Source: Comamonadaceae bacterium OTU4NAUVB1
Lineage (GTDB): Bacteria; Pseudomonadota; Gammaproteobacteria; Burkholderiales; Burkholderiaceae_C
Direction: 5' to 3'
Length of the DNA stretch: 64,000 nt
Assembly: GCA_024372625.1 (NCBI GenBank)
Contig: CP099605.1
Location: 2,356,001 to 2,420,000 of the forward strand
Shown: positions 33,717 through 41,481 of the stretch, one piece after another
Layout of the letters: each line of letters begins with the position of its first letter
Position numbering within the stretch: position 1 is the first letter of the stretch
Program-made: the position numbers and the translations under genes
Notes under the pieces: generated by a model
What the model was told of the DNA's origin: nothing
Database searches by the model: none
Seen by the model: only the letters and a program-made list of their open reading frames with translations

Positions 33717-36443
33717 TTGGAACCGCACAACGAATCCCTCTTCGACGCGCACGCACCGGAATCGCCGGCCGCGCTGGCGGCCGCGCTCGCGCCGCCACCG
33801 CCGCCCGGTCATTTCGACGAACTGCGCGGCCGCGTCGCGACCGCCACGGGCGCCGCGACGCCCGACGAAGGGCCCCGCGGGGCACCGGCGGCACCGCTGC
33901 TCTACGACGTCGCGCAGCCCGCGCCCGCCGCCGCCGCGCCGGCCACGCCGCCGGCAGGCCGGTCGGGCATCGCCGACGCGCTCGCACCGCCCTGGTGCCG
34001 TTTCTTCGAGAACCTGGGCGACGGCGGCTTCACCGACCTGCCGCGCCGCGCCGTCGGACTGGAGCGCCAGATCCGCGACAACGGCGTCACCTACAACGTC
34101 TACGCCGATGCCGACGGCCCGCAGCGCCCCTGGTCGCTCGACCTCTTCCCGCTGATCATCTCGCCCGAGAGCTGGACGCAGATCGAGGCCGGCGTGCAGC
34201 AGCGCGTGCGCGTGCTCGACCGCGTGATGGCCGACGTCTACGGAGCGCAGGTGCTGCTCGCCGAAGGCCTGCTGCCGCCTGCGCTGGTGCGCGGCCACCC
34301 GGGCTACCTGCGGCCGATGCACGGCGTGAAGCCGCCGGGCGACACCTGGCTGCACATCGCCGCCTTCGACCTCGCGCGCGGGCCCGACGGCAACTGGTGG
34401 GTGGTCTCGCAGCGCACGCAGGCGCCCTCCGGCCTGGGCTACCTGCTGGAGAACCGCGTCGCCGTCTCGCGCCAGTTCCCGCAGGCCTTCGCCGAGCTGC
34501 AGGTGCAGCGCCTGGCCGCCACTTACAGCGCGCTCATGGAAGGCCTGCAGGGCCTGTGCCCGGCCGGCGCGCCGCCGCACATCGCGCTGCTCACGCCCGG
34601 CCCCTACAACGAGACCTACTTCGAGCACGCCTACCTCGCGCGCTACCTGGGCGTGACGCTGGTCGAGGGCAGCGACCTGACCGTGCGCGACCAGCGGCTC
34701 TACCTCAAGACCCTGCAGGGCCTGCGCCCGGTGCACGGCCTCATCAAGCGGCTGGACGACGAGTTCCTCGACCCGCTGGAGCTGCGCCCCGATTCCACGC
34801 TGGGCGTGCCCGGGCTGCTGCAGGCGATCCGCGCGGGCAACCTGCTGGTGGCCAACATGCCGGGTTCGGCGTTCCTCGAATCGCCGGCCCTGCTGGGCTT
34901 CCTGCCGGCGCTGGCGCGGCGCCTCATCGGCGAGAAGCTGCGCCTGCCGGCCCTGCCGACCTGGTGGTGCGGCGAACGCGCGGCGCTGGAAGCGGCGCTG
35001 CCGCAGCTCGATCAGGCGGCGATCAAGCCGACCTATGCCGGCAGCCGTCCGGGCCATGGCTTCCAGGCCGTGCTGGGCAGCCGCATGGGCCGGCGCGAAC
35101 TCGACGAATGGGCCGGACGCATCGTCCGCCAGGGCGACGAGCACACCGTGCAGACCTACCTGCCGCTCTCGCAGATGCCGACCTGGGCACCGGACGCCGC
35201 GCTCGGGCGCATCGCGCCGCGCGCCATGCTGCTGCGCGTGTTCGCCGTCAGCGACGGCGCGCAGTCCTGGCGCGTGCTGCCCGGCGGGTTGGCCCGGCTG
35301 GCCGGCGCCGACGCTCAGATCGCCTCCATGCAGCGCGGCGGCAGCAGCGCCGACGTCTGGGTGCAGACGCACGGCACGGTCGACCGCAGCACGCGGCTGC
35401 AGCCGCACGCCACGCCGGCCTCGCTCGCGCGCCACCGCGCGCCGGTCACCAGCCGCGCGGCCGAGAACATGTTCTGGCTCGGGCGCTACACCGAGCGCGC
35501 GGAGAACGCCGTGCGCCTCGCGCGGCTGGCGCTCGACCTGCTCGGCGGCGAGGACCAGTCGTCCGCGCCGATCCTCGAATGGCTGCACAGGCTCGCCCTG
35601 CGCAACGGCCTGGTGCCGCGCGAGGTGCCGTCGGTGACGCGCTCGCGCCGCGTGTTCGAGCGCGCGGTCATCGCCGACCTGGGCAAGACCGACACCGGCA
35701 GCGTCGGCTACACGCTGCGCTGCGTGCGCCAGGCCGCGGCGGCCGTGCGCGAACGGCTGTCCCAGGAGCACTGGAACCAGATCGTGCGCGCCGAGACGGA
35801 CTTCCTGCGCCGCTGCGCCGAACTCGGCGGCGAGCCCCGCACGCGCGAGAACAGCTTCGCCAGCGGCGCCGCGCTGCGCACGCTGGAATCCGCCAGCACC
35901 GCGCTGTCGGCCATGACCGGGGCGCAGACCGACCGCATGACGCGCGACGACGCCTGGCGGCTGCTGTCCATCGGCCGCCACATCGAGCGCCTGGCGTTCC
36001 TCGCCAACGCGCTGGCGGCCGGCTTCGAGGACGCGGCGGTGCACGAGGTCACCGGCTTCGAGGCCGTCGTCGCGCTGTTCGACAGCACCATCACCTTCCA
36101 TGCCCGCTACCAGCAGCGCCGCGACGTGGCCACGCTGGTCGACCTGCTGGTGCTCGACGGCGACAACCCGCGATCGCTCGCCTGGGTCACCCAGACCCTG
36201 CGCGGACGCATCGCCCGGCTCGCGGGCAGCGCGCCGGGCAAGCTCACCGCGCTGTCCTACGAACTGCCCGACCCGGCCAGCTGGACGCTAGAAGCCCTGT
36301 GCGACCCCGGGCCCGACGGCAAGTACGGCGCGCTCGTCGCGCTGTTCCGCACCTGCGAGACGGCCGCCTACCACGTCTCCGACGCCCTGGGCACGCGCTA
36401 CTTCACGCTGACTTCCGAGTCGGTGCGCTCGGTGGGGATGTAG
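33717..36443 (+). CDS. Fused circularly permuted ATP-grasp + alpha-E protein (locus 2)
   Basis: A 908-residue fusion. Residues 1-90 are Ala/Pro-rich. The CP-ATP-grasp part runs from about 90 to 560: SQRTQAPSGLGYLLENRVAVS, LTPGPYNETYFEHAYLARYLG, KRLDDEFLDP, PDSTLG, KPTYAGSRPGHGFQAVLG. The alpha-E part runs from about 578 to 905 (SRAAENMFWLGRYTERAEN; LLSIGRHIERLAFLANAL). The same two modules occur as separate genes at 17148-18680 and 16169-17125. TTG 33717 (LEPHNESLFDAH) is the best start: no ATG or GTG lies in frame before the conserved region, although the ribosome site is weak. The stop is 4 bases before the second transglutaminase. Predicted amidoligase; unproven. Confidence 0.88.
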   Translation: MEPHNESLFDAHAPESPAALAAALAPPPPPGHFDELRGRVATATGAATPDEGPRGAPAAPLLYDVAQPAPAAAAPATPPAGRSGIADALAPPWCRFFENLGDGGFTDLPRRAVGLERQIRDNGVTYNVYADADGPQRPWSLDLFPLIISPESWTQIEAGVQQRVRVLDRVMADVYGAQVLLAEGLLPPALVRGHPGYLRPMHGVKPPGDTWLHIAAFDLARGPDGNWWVVSQRTQAPSGLGYLLENRVAVSRQFPQAFAELQVQRLAATYSALMEGLQGLCPAGAPPHIALLTPGPYNETYFEHAYLARYLGVTLVEGSDLTVRDQRLYLKTLQGLRPVHGLIKRLDDEFLDPLELRPDSTLGVPGLLQAIRAGNLLVANMPGSAFLESPALLGFLPALARRLIGEKLRLPALPTWWCGERAALEAALPQLDQAAIKPTYAGSRPGHGFQAVLGSRMGRRELDEWAGRIVRQGDEHTVQTYLPLSQMPTWAPDAALGRIAPRAMLLRVFAVSDGAQSWRVLPGGLARLAGADAQIASMQRGGSSADVWVQTHGTVDRSTRLQPHATPASLARHRAPVTSRAAENMFWLGRYTERAENAVRLARLALDLLGGEDQSSAPILEWLHRLALRNGLVPREVPSVTRSRRVFERAVIADLGKTDTGSVGYTLRCVRQAAAAVRERLSQEHWNQIVRAETDFLRRCAELGGEPRTRENSFASGAALRTLESASTALSAMTGAQTDRMTRDDAWRLLSIGRHIERLAFLANALAAGFEDAAVHEVTGFEAVVALFDSTITFHARYQQRRDVATLVDLLVLDGDNPRSLAWVTQTLRGRIARLAGSAPGKLTALSYELPDPASWTLEALCDPGPDGKYGALVALFRTCETAAYHVSDALGTRYFTLTSESVRSVGM

Positions 36444-36447
36444 GACC

Positions 36448-37431
36448 ATGCTGCTCCACGTCACCCACGAGACGCGCTACGACTACACGCCGCCGGTCGA
36501 GACGGCGCAGCACCTGGCGCACCTGAAGCCGTGCGCCACGCCCTGGCAGCGCCTGCTCAGCCACACCCTCACCATCACCCCGACGCCCGCGCAGTGCCGC
36601 GAGGTGCCCGACCTGTACGGCAACACGCGCGCCTTCTTCGCGCTCGAATCGACGCACGACGAGCTGGTGGTGACGGCCGAGAGCCTGGTCGAGACCACCG
36701 AGCCGATGCTCTCGGCGCGCATCGCCCGGGAGCTCCCGTGGGAGCGGGTGCGCGAGCGTTTCCGCTATGGCAAGCACGCGCGTTTCGACCCCGCCTCGGA
36801 ATTCGTCTTCGCCTCGCCCTACGTGCCGCGGCACGAGGATTTCGCGGTCTACGCGCGCGCGAGCTTCAACGCCGAGCGGCCTACCTTCGATGCCGCCATG
36901 GAGCTCACGCGGCGCATCTACCGGGAGTTCAAGTACGACGCCAGCAGCACCGAGATCAACACGCCCGCCATCGAGGCCCTCGCGCAGCGCAAGGGTGTGT
37001 GCCAGGACTTCGCGCACATCATGATCGGCTGCTTGCGCACGCTGGGCCTGCCGGCGCGCTACGTCAGCGGCTACCTGCTGACGCAGCCGCCGCCGGGCAA
37101 GGCGCGCCTGATCGGCGCCGACGCCTCGCATGCCTGGGTGTCGGTCTACCTGCCCGGCGAGGACCACCTGAGCGGGGACTGGGTCGACTTCGATCCGACC
37201 AACGGCCGCCAGCCCGGCGAGGACTACGTGACGCTGGCCGTCGGCCGCGACTACTCCGACGTCTCCCCGATGCGCGGCGTGCTGCATGGCGGAGCGCGCC
37301 ACACGCTGGACGTCGGCGTGACGGTGCGGCCGCTGGAAGAACTGCAATCGCGATCGCAATCGCAGTCGCAGTCGCAATCGCGGAATGCCGGGCCGGGTCC
37401 CGCGACGCCCGGCGACCCCGGGCGCCGCTGA
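36448..37431 (+). CDS. Transglutaminase family protein (locus 2, second)
   Basis: A 327-residue protein. An N-terminal beta domain (residues 1-85, LLHVTHETRYDYTPPVETAQHLAHLKP) is followed by a transglutaminase core with intact triad Cys185 (RKGVCQDFAHIM), His228 (ASHAWVSVYLPG) and Asp249 (VDFDPTNGRQ). The block GLPARYVSGYLLTQPP is typical. This is the standard third gene of ATP-grasp/alpha-E/transglutaminase operons. It starts 4 bases after the fusion gene, so it is probably co-translated. The C-terminal 25 residues hold a Ser-Gln dipeptide repeat coded by a microsatellite and are likely disordered. No signal peptide is evident, so it should act in the cytoplasm. Confidence 0.9.
   Translation: MLLHVTHETRYDYTPPVETAQHLAHLKPCATPWQRLLSHTLTITPTPAQCREVPDLYGNTRAFFALESTHDELVVTAESLVETTEPMLSARIARELPWERVRERFRYGKHARFDPASEFVFASPYVPRHEDFAVYARASFNAERPTFDAAMELTRRIYREFKYDASSTEINTPAIEALAQRKGVCQDFAHIMIGCLRTLGLPARYVSGYLLTQPPPGKARLIGADASHAWVSVYLPGEDHLSGDWVDFDPTNGRQPGEDYVTLAVGRDYSDVSPMRGVLHGGARHTLDVGVTVRPLEELQSRSQSQSQSQSRNAGPGPATPGDPGRR
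37345..37380. repeat. Hexanucleotide microsatellite at the transglutaminase C-terminus
   Basis: Six tandem hexamers of pattern CARTCG (CAATCG, CGATCG, CAATCG, CAGTCG, CAGTCG, CAATCG) encode a Gln-Ser dipeptide run close to the C-terminus. The unit is a multiple of three, so slippage would change tail length without a frameshift. Confidence 0.92.
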
Positions 37432-37470
37432 GCCGGCCGGACCCCACGCCGCCGCGCCGCGCCCGCTGCC

Positions 37471-37510
37471 CTTTCGTTTCCCTTTCGTTTCCATCCACGA
37501 GGTCGTTTCC
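37471..37510. repeat. Direct repeats in the ridA leader
   Basis: Two exact 11-base tandem copies of CTTTCGTTTCC (37471-37481, 37482-37492) and a third partial copy TCGTTTCC (37503-37510) lie just before the ridA ATG at 37514. The pyrimidine-rich leader lacks an evident Shine-Dalgarno sequence. The repeats could be a regulator or RNA-binding site, or simply slippage products. Confidence 0.7.
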
Positions 37511-37513
37511 ATC

Positions 37514-37972
37514 ATGAGCGTCTACGACAAGCTGTCGCAACTCGGCATCTCGCTGCCCCCGGTCGCGACACCCGCCGCCGCCTACGTGCCTTTCGCGCGG
37601 ACCGGCAACCTGGTGTTCCTGTCGGGCCACATCGCCCGCAAGGACGGAAAACCGTGGGTCGGCCAACTCGGCGCCGGCATCGCCACCGACGAAGGCCGCC
37701 AGGCCGCGCGCGCCGTCGCCATCGACCTGCTGGGCACGCTGCAGGCGGCCGTCGGCGACCTGGACCAGGTCGTGCGCCTCGTCAAGGTGATGAGCCTGGT
37801 CAACTCGACGCCCGACTTCACCGAGCAGCACCTGGTCACCAACGGCGCGAGCGATCTGTTCGCCGAGGTCTTCGGCGCCGAGCGGGGCGCGCACGCGCGC
37901 AGCGCCTTCGGCGTCGCGCAGATCCCGATGGGCGCCTGCGTCGAGATCGAACTCATCGCCGAGATCGGCTGA
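37514..37972 (+). CDS. RidA/YjgF-family protein
   Basis: A 152-residue protein of the RidA superfamily, of the YjgH-like longer subclass. Motifs: YVPFARTGNLVFLSGHIARKDG, GRQAARAVAIDLLGTLQAAVGDLDQVVRLVKVMSLVNSTPDF, and ARSAFGVAQIPMGACVEIELIAEI. The last stretch keeps the Arg of RidA (xR-x-A-x-G-V-x-x-x-P), which positions substrate in enamine/imine deaminases. It lies 82 bases after the second transglutaminase on the same strand, so it may belong to the locus 2 transcript or be only a neighbour. ATG 37514 is preferred; the frame upstream is Pro/Ala-rich. Confidence 0.88.
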   Translation: MSVYDKLSQLGISLPPVATPAAAYVPFARTGNLVFLSGHIARKDGKPWVGQLGAGIATDEGRQAARAVAIDLLGTLQAAVGDLDQVVRLVKVMSLVNSTPDFTEQHLVTNGASDLFAEVFGAERGAHARSAFGVAQIPMGACVEIELIAEIG

Positions 37973-38019
37973 TCCGCGCGTCCGCGCTCCCCGGTCCGTG
38001 GCGGCGAGGTGGCGCGTGC

Positions 38020-39186
38020 TCAGCGCCGCCGCGACGAGGCGCGAGGCACCAGGGTGGCGGACAGGCGCAGTTCGCGCGTCGGGACGTCGAGGCCCCGGAG
38101 GCGTTCGACGAGCCGGGTGGCCGCGGCATGGCCGATGGCGTCGGTGGGCTGGGAGATGGCGCTCAGGCCGGGTCCCACCAGGGGCGCCCACTCGGCATCG
38201 TCGAAACCCACGAAGCCCAGGCCGCTCCCCCACCGCCAGCCGAGGCGCGCGACGGCGGCGGCGACACGCAGCGTGACGAGGGCGTTGCCGGCGATCACGG
38301 CGGCGGTCGTGGGTGCCGCGGCCCCGGCCCGGCGGCCGGCTGCGGGCCCGGCGCCCGCGCGGCGCGGGCCCGGCGCACCACCGTCGCTCTCTCCCGCCGA
38401 CCGGCGCAGCTCCCGCAGGGCGGCGTCCAGGCGGGCGGCATCGGCGTCTGCGTCGCCCCCCTCGATCACCCGGCCCGTCATGTCGCCCGCGTGCGTCGCC
38501 AGGAACGCCCGGAACGCCGCCGCGCGCTCGTGGCGTGTGCTGATGCCGAGCAGGGGCTCGCTCGCATACAGCAGGTGCCGGTAGCCCTGCTCGCGCAGGT
38601 GCTCACAGGCCGACCGCATGGCGCCGGCGTTGTCGAGCGCGACGAGGTCGGCCGCCAGCCCGTCGTGCCGGCGATCGACCAGCACGGCCGGCCGGCCGTG
38701 CAGCGCCATCGCCGCGACGACCGAGGCGTCGTGGCCGTCGTCGTCGCGATCCGGCGCGCCGTCGGTGCCCGGTCCGCCGCCCAGCGTGTTGAGGATGAAG
38801 CCGTCCACCCGGTAGCCGGCCAGGGCCGCGATGGCCGCGCGCTCGCCGTCGGCCGCGGCCGTCGCGGCGTGGCCGAGGTTGAACAGCACCACCAGGTAGC
38901 CGGCCGCCTGACAGGCGCGTTCGGCGCCGCGCAGCACGGCCACCGAATATGGGTTGGCGATGTCCGCCACCACCAGCCCGATCAGGCGGGTGTGACCCCG
39001 GCTGAGCGCCTGCGCCATCGGATGGGGCGAGTAGCCGAGGGCGGCGATGGCCTGCGCCACGCGCGCGGCGATCGCCGGGCTCAGCAGCCGCTCGCGGTGG
39101 TTGAAGAAGCGCGAGACGGTCGCCTTCGACACGCCCGCCGTCGCCGCCACGTCGGCGATGGTCGCGCGCGCCGGGGCCCGGTTCAA
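38020..39186 (-). CDS. ptxS: PtxS-like LacI-family regulator of 2-ketogluconate use
   Basis: A 388-residue LacI/GalR regulator. The HTH covers residues 9-30 (TIADVAATAGVSKATVSRFFNHRERLL), the hinge is PMAQALSRGHTRLIGLVVADI, and the periplasmic-binding-like sugar domain contains NPYSVAVLRGAERACQAAGYLVVLFN. These segments closely follow what I recall of Pseudomonas PtxS. The perfect palindrome at 41309-41322 equals the PtxS operator. The gene overlaps kguD by 4 bases and is last in the kguK-kguD-ptxS operon, implying autoregulation. An Ala/Gly/Pro-rich insert around residues 265-290 is absent from typical LacI proteins. Confidence 0.8.
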   Translation of the reverse strand: MNRAPARATIADVAATAGVSKATVSRFFNHRERLLSPAIAARVAQAIAALGYSPHPMAQALSRGHTRLIGLVVADIANPYSVAVLRGAERACQAAGYLVVLFNLGHAATAAADGERAAIAALAGYRVDGFILNTLGGGPGTDGAPDRDDDGHDASVVAAMALHGRPAVLVDRRHDGLAADLVALDNAGAMRSACEHLREQGYRHLLYASEPLLGISTRHERAAAFRAFLATHAGDMTGRVIEGGDADADAARLDAALRELRRSAGESDGGAPGPRRAGAGPAAGRRAGAAAPTTAAVIAGNALVTLRVAAAVARLGWRWGSGLGFVGFDDAEWAPLVGPGLSAISQPTDAIGHAAATRLVERLRGLDVPTRELRLSATLVPRASSRRR

Positions 39187-40241
39187 CCGGCGCTCGTGTC
39201 GTAGACGGCGCCGGGCCGCTCGCCGGCGAGCGCCTGCAGCAGGTTCGTCACGGCCAGCGCGGCCATGCCGTGGCGCGTCTCGTGCGTGGCCGAGCCGATG
39301 TGCGGCAGCGGCGTGACGCGCGGATGCGTGCGCAGTGGCGAATCGGCCGCCAGCGGTTCCCGGGCGAAGACGTCGAGCCCGGCCGCGCGCAGCGTGCCGT
39401 GGTCGAGCGCGGCGATCAGGGCGGCCTCGTCGACCGTGGCGCCACGCCCGCCATTGACGAAGATCGCGCCGGGCTTCATGGCGCCGAACACGCGCGCATC
39501 GACCATGCCGCGCGTGGTGGCCGACAGCGGCAGCATCGCGACCACGAAATCCGCGCCCGCCAGCAGTTCATCGAGCGGCGTGTGCAGGGCCTTGCCCTGC
39601 AGTTCGGGCGCCTGCGCGGCCAGGTCGACCGGGCGGCGCGCGTGATAACGCACCGGCATGCCGAAGCCCAGCGCGGCACGGCGCGCGATGGCCTGGCCGA
39701 TGCGGCCGAAGCCGAGCAGGCCGAGCGTCTTGCCATGGACGTCGGTGCCGAACAGGTCGGCCTCGATGGCGCGCGTCCAGCGTCCCTCGCGCACCAGCGT
39801 CGCGGTCTCGACCACGCGGCGGGCCGTCGCCAGCAGCAGCGCGAAGACGGTGTCGGCCACCGTCTCGTCGAGCACGCCGGGCGTGTGGCACAGCACGATG
39901 CCGCGCTCGCGCAGCACGTCGAGCGCGTAGTTGTCGACGCCCACCGACACGCTGGAGACCACCTCCAGCCGCGGTGCGGCGTCGAGCAACGCCCGGTCGA
40001 CCGGAAAGCTCGACCCGATCAGTCCCTGCGCCCCGGCCAGCGCGGCACGGAACGCGTCGGCCTGCGCCGGGATGCGCGGGTCGGCGACGGTGACGTCGTG
40101 CGCCGCCCGCAGTCGCGCGAGCTGGTCCTCGGGCAACGCGCGGAAGACCAGCACGTGCTTGCGCGCCGGGGTCGCGGCGCCGGCCGCGGCCGGCATGGTC
40201 GTCGTGGCCGTCGTGGCCGTCGTCTTGGTCGTCGTGGTCAC
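39183..40241 (-). CDS. kguD: 2-ketogluconate reductase (D-2-hydroxyacid dehydrogenase family)
   Basis: A 352-residue NAD(P)-dependent D-2-hydroxyacid dehydrogenase. Key features: VVSSVSVGVDNYALDVL, FGTDVHGKTLGLLGFGRIGQAIARRAALGFGM (Rossmann GxGxxG), catalytic Arg in FVNGGRGATVDE, Glu in LDVFAREPL and His in TPLPHIGSATHET. The sequence and gene context match Pseudomonas KguD, which reduces 2-keto-6-phosphogluconate to 6-phosphogluconate. The start could be GTG 40241, overlapping the kguK TGA, or ATG 40196. The 15 residues between are an odd Thr-rich stretch coded by a repeat, so ATG 40196 may be the real start. Confidence 0.8.
   Translation of the reverse strand: MTTTTKTTATTATTTMPAAAGAATPARKHVLVFRALPEDQLARLRAAHDVTVADPRIPAQADAFRAALAGAQGLIGSSFPVDRALLDAAPRLEVVSSVSVGVDNYALDVLRERGIVLCHTPGVLDETVADTVFALLLATARRVVETATLVREGRWTRAIEADLFGTDVHGKTLGLLGFGRIGQAIARRAALGFGMPVRYHARRPVDLAAQAPELQGKALHTPLDELLAGADFVVAMLPLSATTRGMVDARVFGAMKPGAIFVNGGRGATVDEAALIAALDHGTLRAAGLDVFAREPLAADSPLRTHPRVTPLPHIGSATHETRHGMAALAVTNLLQALAGERPGAVYDTSAG
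40197..40241. repeat. Low-complexity repeat at the kguD 5' end
   Basis: Tandem GTCGTGGCC-type 9-base units (exact at 40201-40209 and 40210-40218, degenerate to 40241) cover the region between the GTG and the ATG candidates of kguD. If translated they give a Thr-rich N-terminus. Expansion here would alter the distance between the kguK stop and the kguD ATG. Confidence 0.75.
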
Positions 40242-41245
40242 AGTCCCGCCTCCTGCAGTTGCGCCCGCGTCGGCAGGCCTTCGGTGTCGCCCAGCACCTG
40301 CACGGCGCGCGCGCCGATCCAGCTGCCGCGCCGCACGGCGTCGACGACGCCGCGTCCCTCGAGCAGCGCACTGACCACGCCCGCGGCGAAGCCGTCGCCG
40401 GCGCCCACGGTGTCGATCACGCGCTCGACCGGAAAGCCCGGCACCCGTCCGGTGCCGGTGCCGCCGGCCGCGTCGCCGTCGTAATAGGCGCCTTCGGCTC
40501 CCAACTTGACCACGACCAGCTTCGCGCCGCGCTCGCGGTAGAAGCGCGCGATGCCCTCGGGCGTGGACTGGCCGGTCAGGATCAGGCCTTCCTCGATGCC
40601 GGGCAGCACCCAGTCGGCGCGCGTGGCCAGGTCGTTGATCGCCGCGCGCATCGCCTCGGTCGAAGGCCACAGCGTCGGGCGCAGGTTGGGATCGAAGGAC
40701 ACGGTGCGGCCGGCCGCGCGCATGGTGTCCATGGCGGCGACGGCGGCCTGCAGGCTGGTGGCGGACAGCGCCGCGAAGACGCCGGTGGCATGCAGGTGGC
40801 GCGCCGAGCGCAGCCACGCGGCGTCGATGTCGGCCGGGGTCATCCGGCTCGCGGCCGAGTCCTTGCGGTGGTATTCGGTGGGCGGGTCGCTGCCGTCGGT
40901 GACGCGGCCCTTGAACATGAAGCCGGTGCGCTGGGTGGCGTCGCACGCGACGTGGCTGCAGTCCAGGCCTTCGGCCCGCATGGCGTCGATGAGGTAGCGC
41001 CCCATCGAGTCGGTGCCCAGCCGGCTGGCCCAGCCGACCTTCAGGCCCAGGCGCGACAGGCCGATGGCGACGTTCGTCTCCGCACCGGCGGTGCGCTTGT
41101 GGAAGGACTCGGCCTGCTCGATCGGGCCCGGGCGGTCGGCCACCAGCATGAGCATCGCCTCGCCGAAGACCGCGACGTCGAAGACGGCGGGGACGGTGGG
41201 GATGACCGGATCGGAGAGGCTGGAGGGAGCAGAAGGAGGATTCAT
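40238..41245 (-). CDS. kguK: 2-ketogluconate kinase (PfkB family)
   Basis: A 335-residue ribokinase-family sugar kinase. N-terminal substrate motifs: VFGEAMLMLVADRPGPIEQAESFHKRTAGAETNVAIGLSRLG. PfkB signature 2: VIDTVGAGDGFAAGVVSALL, with the catalytic Asp in GAGD. Other blocks (VSFDPNLRPTLWPS; RGSWIGARAVQVLGDTEGLPTRAQL) agree with my memory of Pseudomonas KguK rather than KdgK. It phosphorylates 2-ketogluconate for reduction by KguD. It is the first gene of the operon, with AGGAGG-type purines absent before ATG 41245 and the PtxS operator 64 bases upstream. The usual kguE and kguT genes are not in the window. Confidence 0.8.
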   Translation of the reverse strand: MNPPSAPSSLSDPVIPTVPAVFDVAVFGEAMLMLVADRPGPIEQAESFHKRTAGAETNVAIGLSRLGLKVGWASRLGTDSMGRYLIDAMRAEGLDCSHVACDATQRTGFMFKGRVTDGSDPPTEYHRKDSAASRMTPADIDAAWLRSARHLHATGVFAALSATSLQAAVAAMDTMRAAGRTVSFDPNLRPTLWPSTEAMRAAINDLATRADWVLPGIEEGLILTGQSTPEGIARFYRERGAKLVVVKLGAEGAYYDGDAAGGTGTGRVPGFPVERVIDTVGAGDGFAAGVVSALLEGRGVVDAVRRGSWIGARAVQVLGDTEGLPTRAQLQEAGL

Positions 41246-41308
41246 GCGGTGCGCGTTCCTGGCGACGTGGGGCCGACGGTGCGGCGGAGGGAAGCGGAGG
41301 ACAGTATA

Positions 41309-41322
41309 TGAAACCGGTTTCA
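41309..41322. promoter_or_regulatory. PtxS operator, perfect 14-base palindrome
   Basis: TGAAACCGGTTTCA, a perfect palindrome, is identical to the operator described for PtxS of Pseudomonas. It lies 64 bases before the kguK start and is preceded on the plus strand by an AT-rich TATA patch. PtxS is encoded at the end of this same operon, so it probably represses kguK-kguD-ptxS until 2-ketogluconate is present. The divergent lipoprotein gene at 41482 could also be affected. Confidence 0.85.
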
Positions 41323-41481
41323 GGATCGGATCGGGAGTTTCCCCCGGACGCGGCGAATGGTCTTGGGGACGCCCGGGTCTTCCACAGCGCGTAACCTGCG
41401 GGCCGGCCCTGCGGCGCCCCTTGCGCCATGGCGCCCCGCGTGACCTCCGCGTCCCTTCCCTCCATCGCCAAGGAACCCGTC

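Noticed and set aside
30064..33987. A 1307-residue open frame on the minus strand opposite the transglutaminase gene
   Set aside because: It is antisense to a strongly conserved gene, has long Arg/Gly/His/Gln-rich low-complexity stretches and no recognisable motif. Such frames are expected from the high third-position GC of the real gene.
37514..37972. RidA as a core part of the transglutaminase/ATP-grasp system
   Set aside because: The 82-base gap with its own repeats and the wide occurrence of RidA in other settings make linkage uncertain, so it is listed only as a neighbour.
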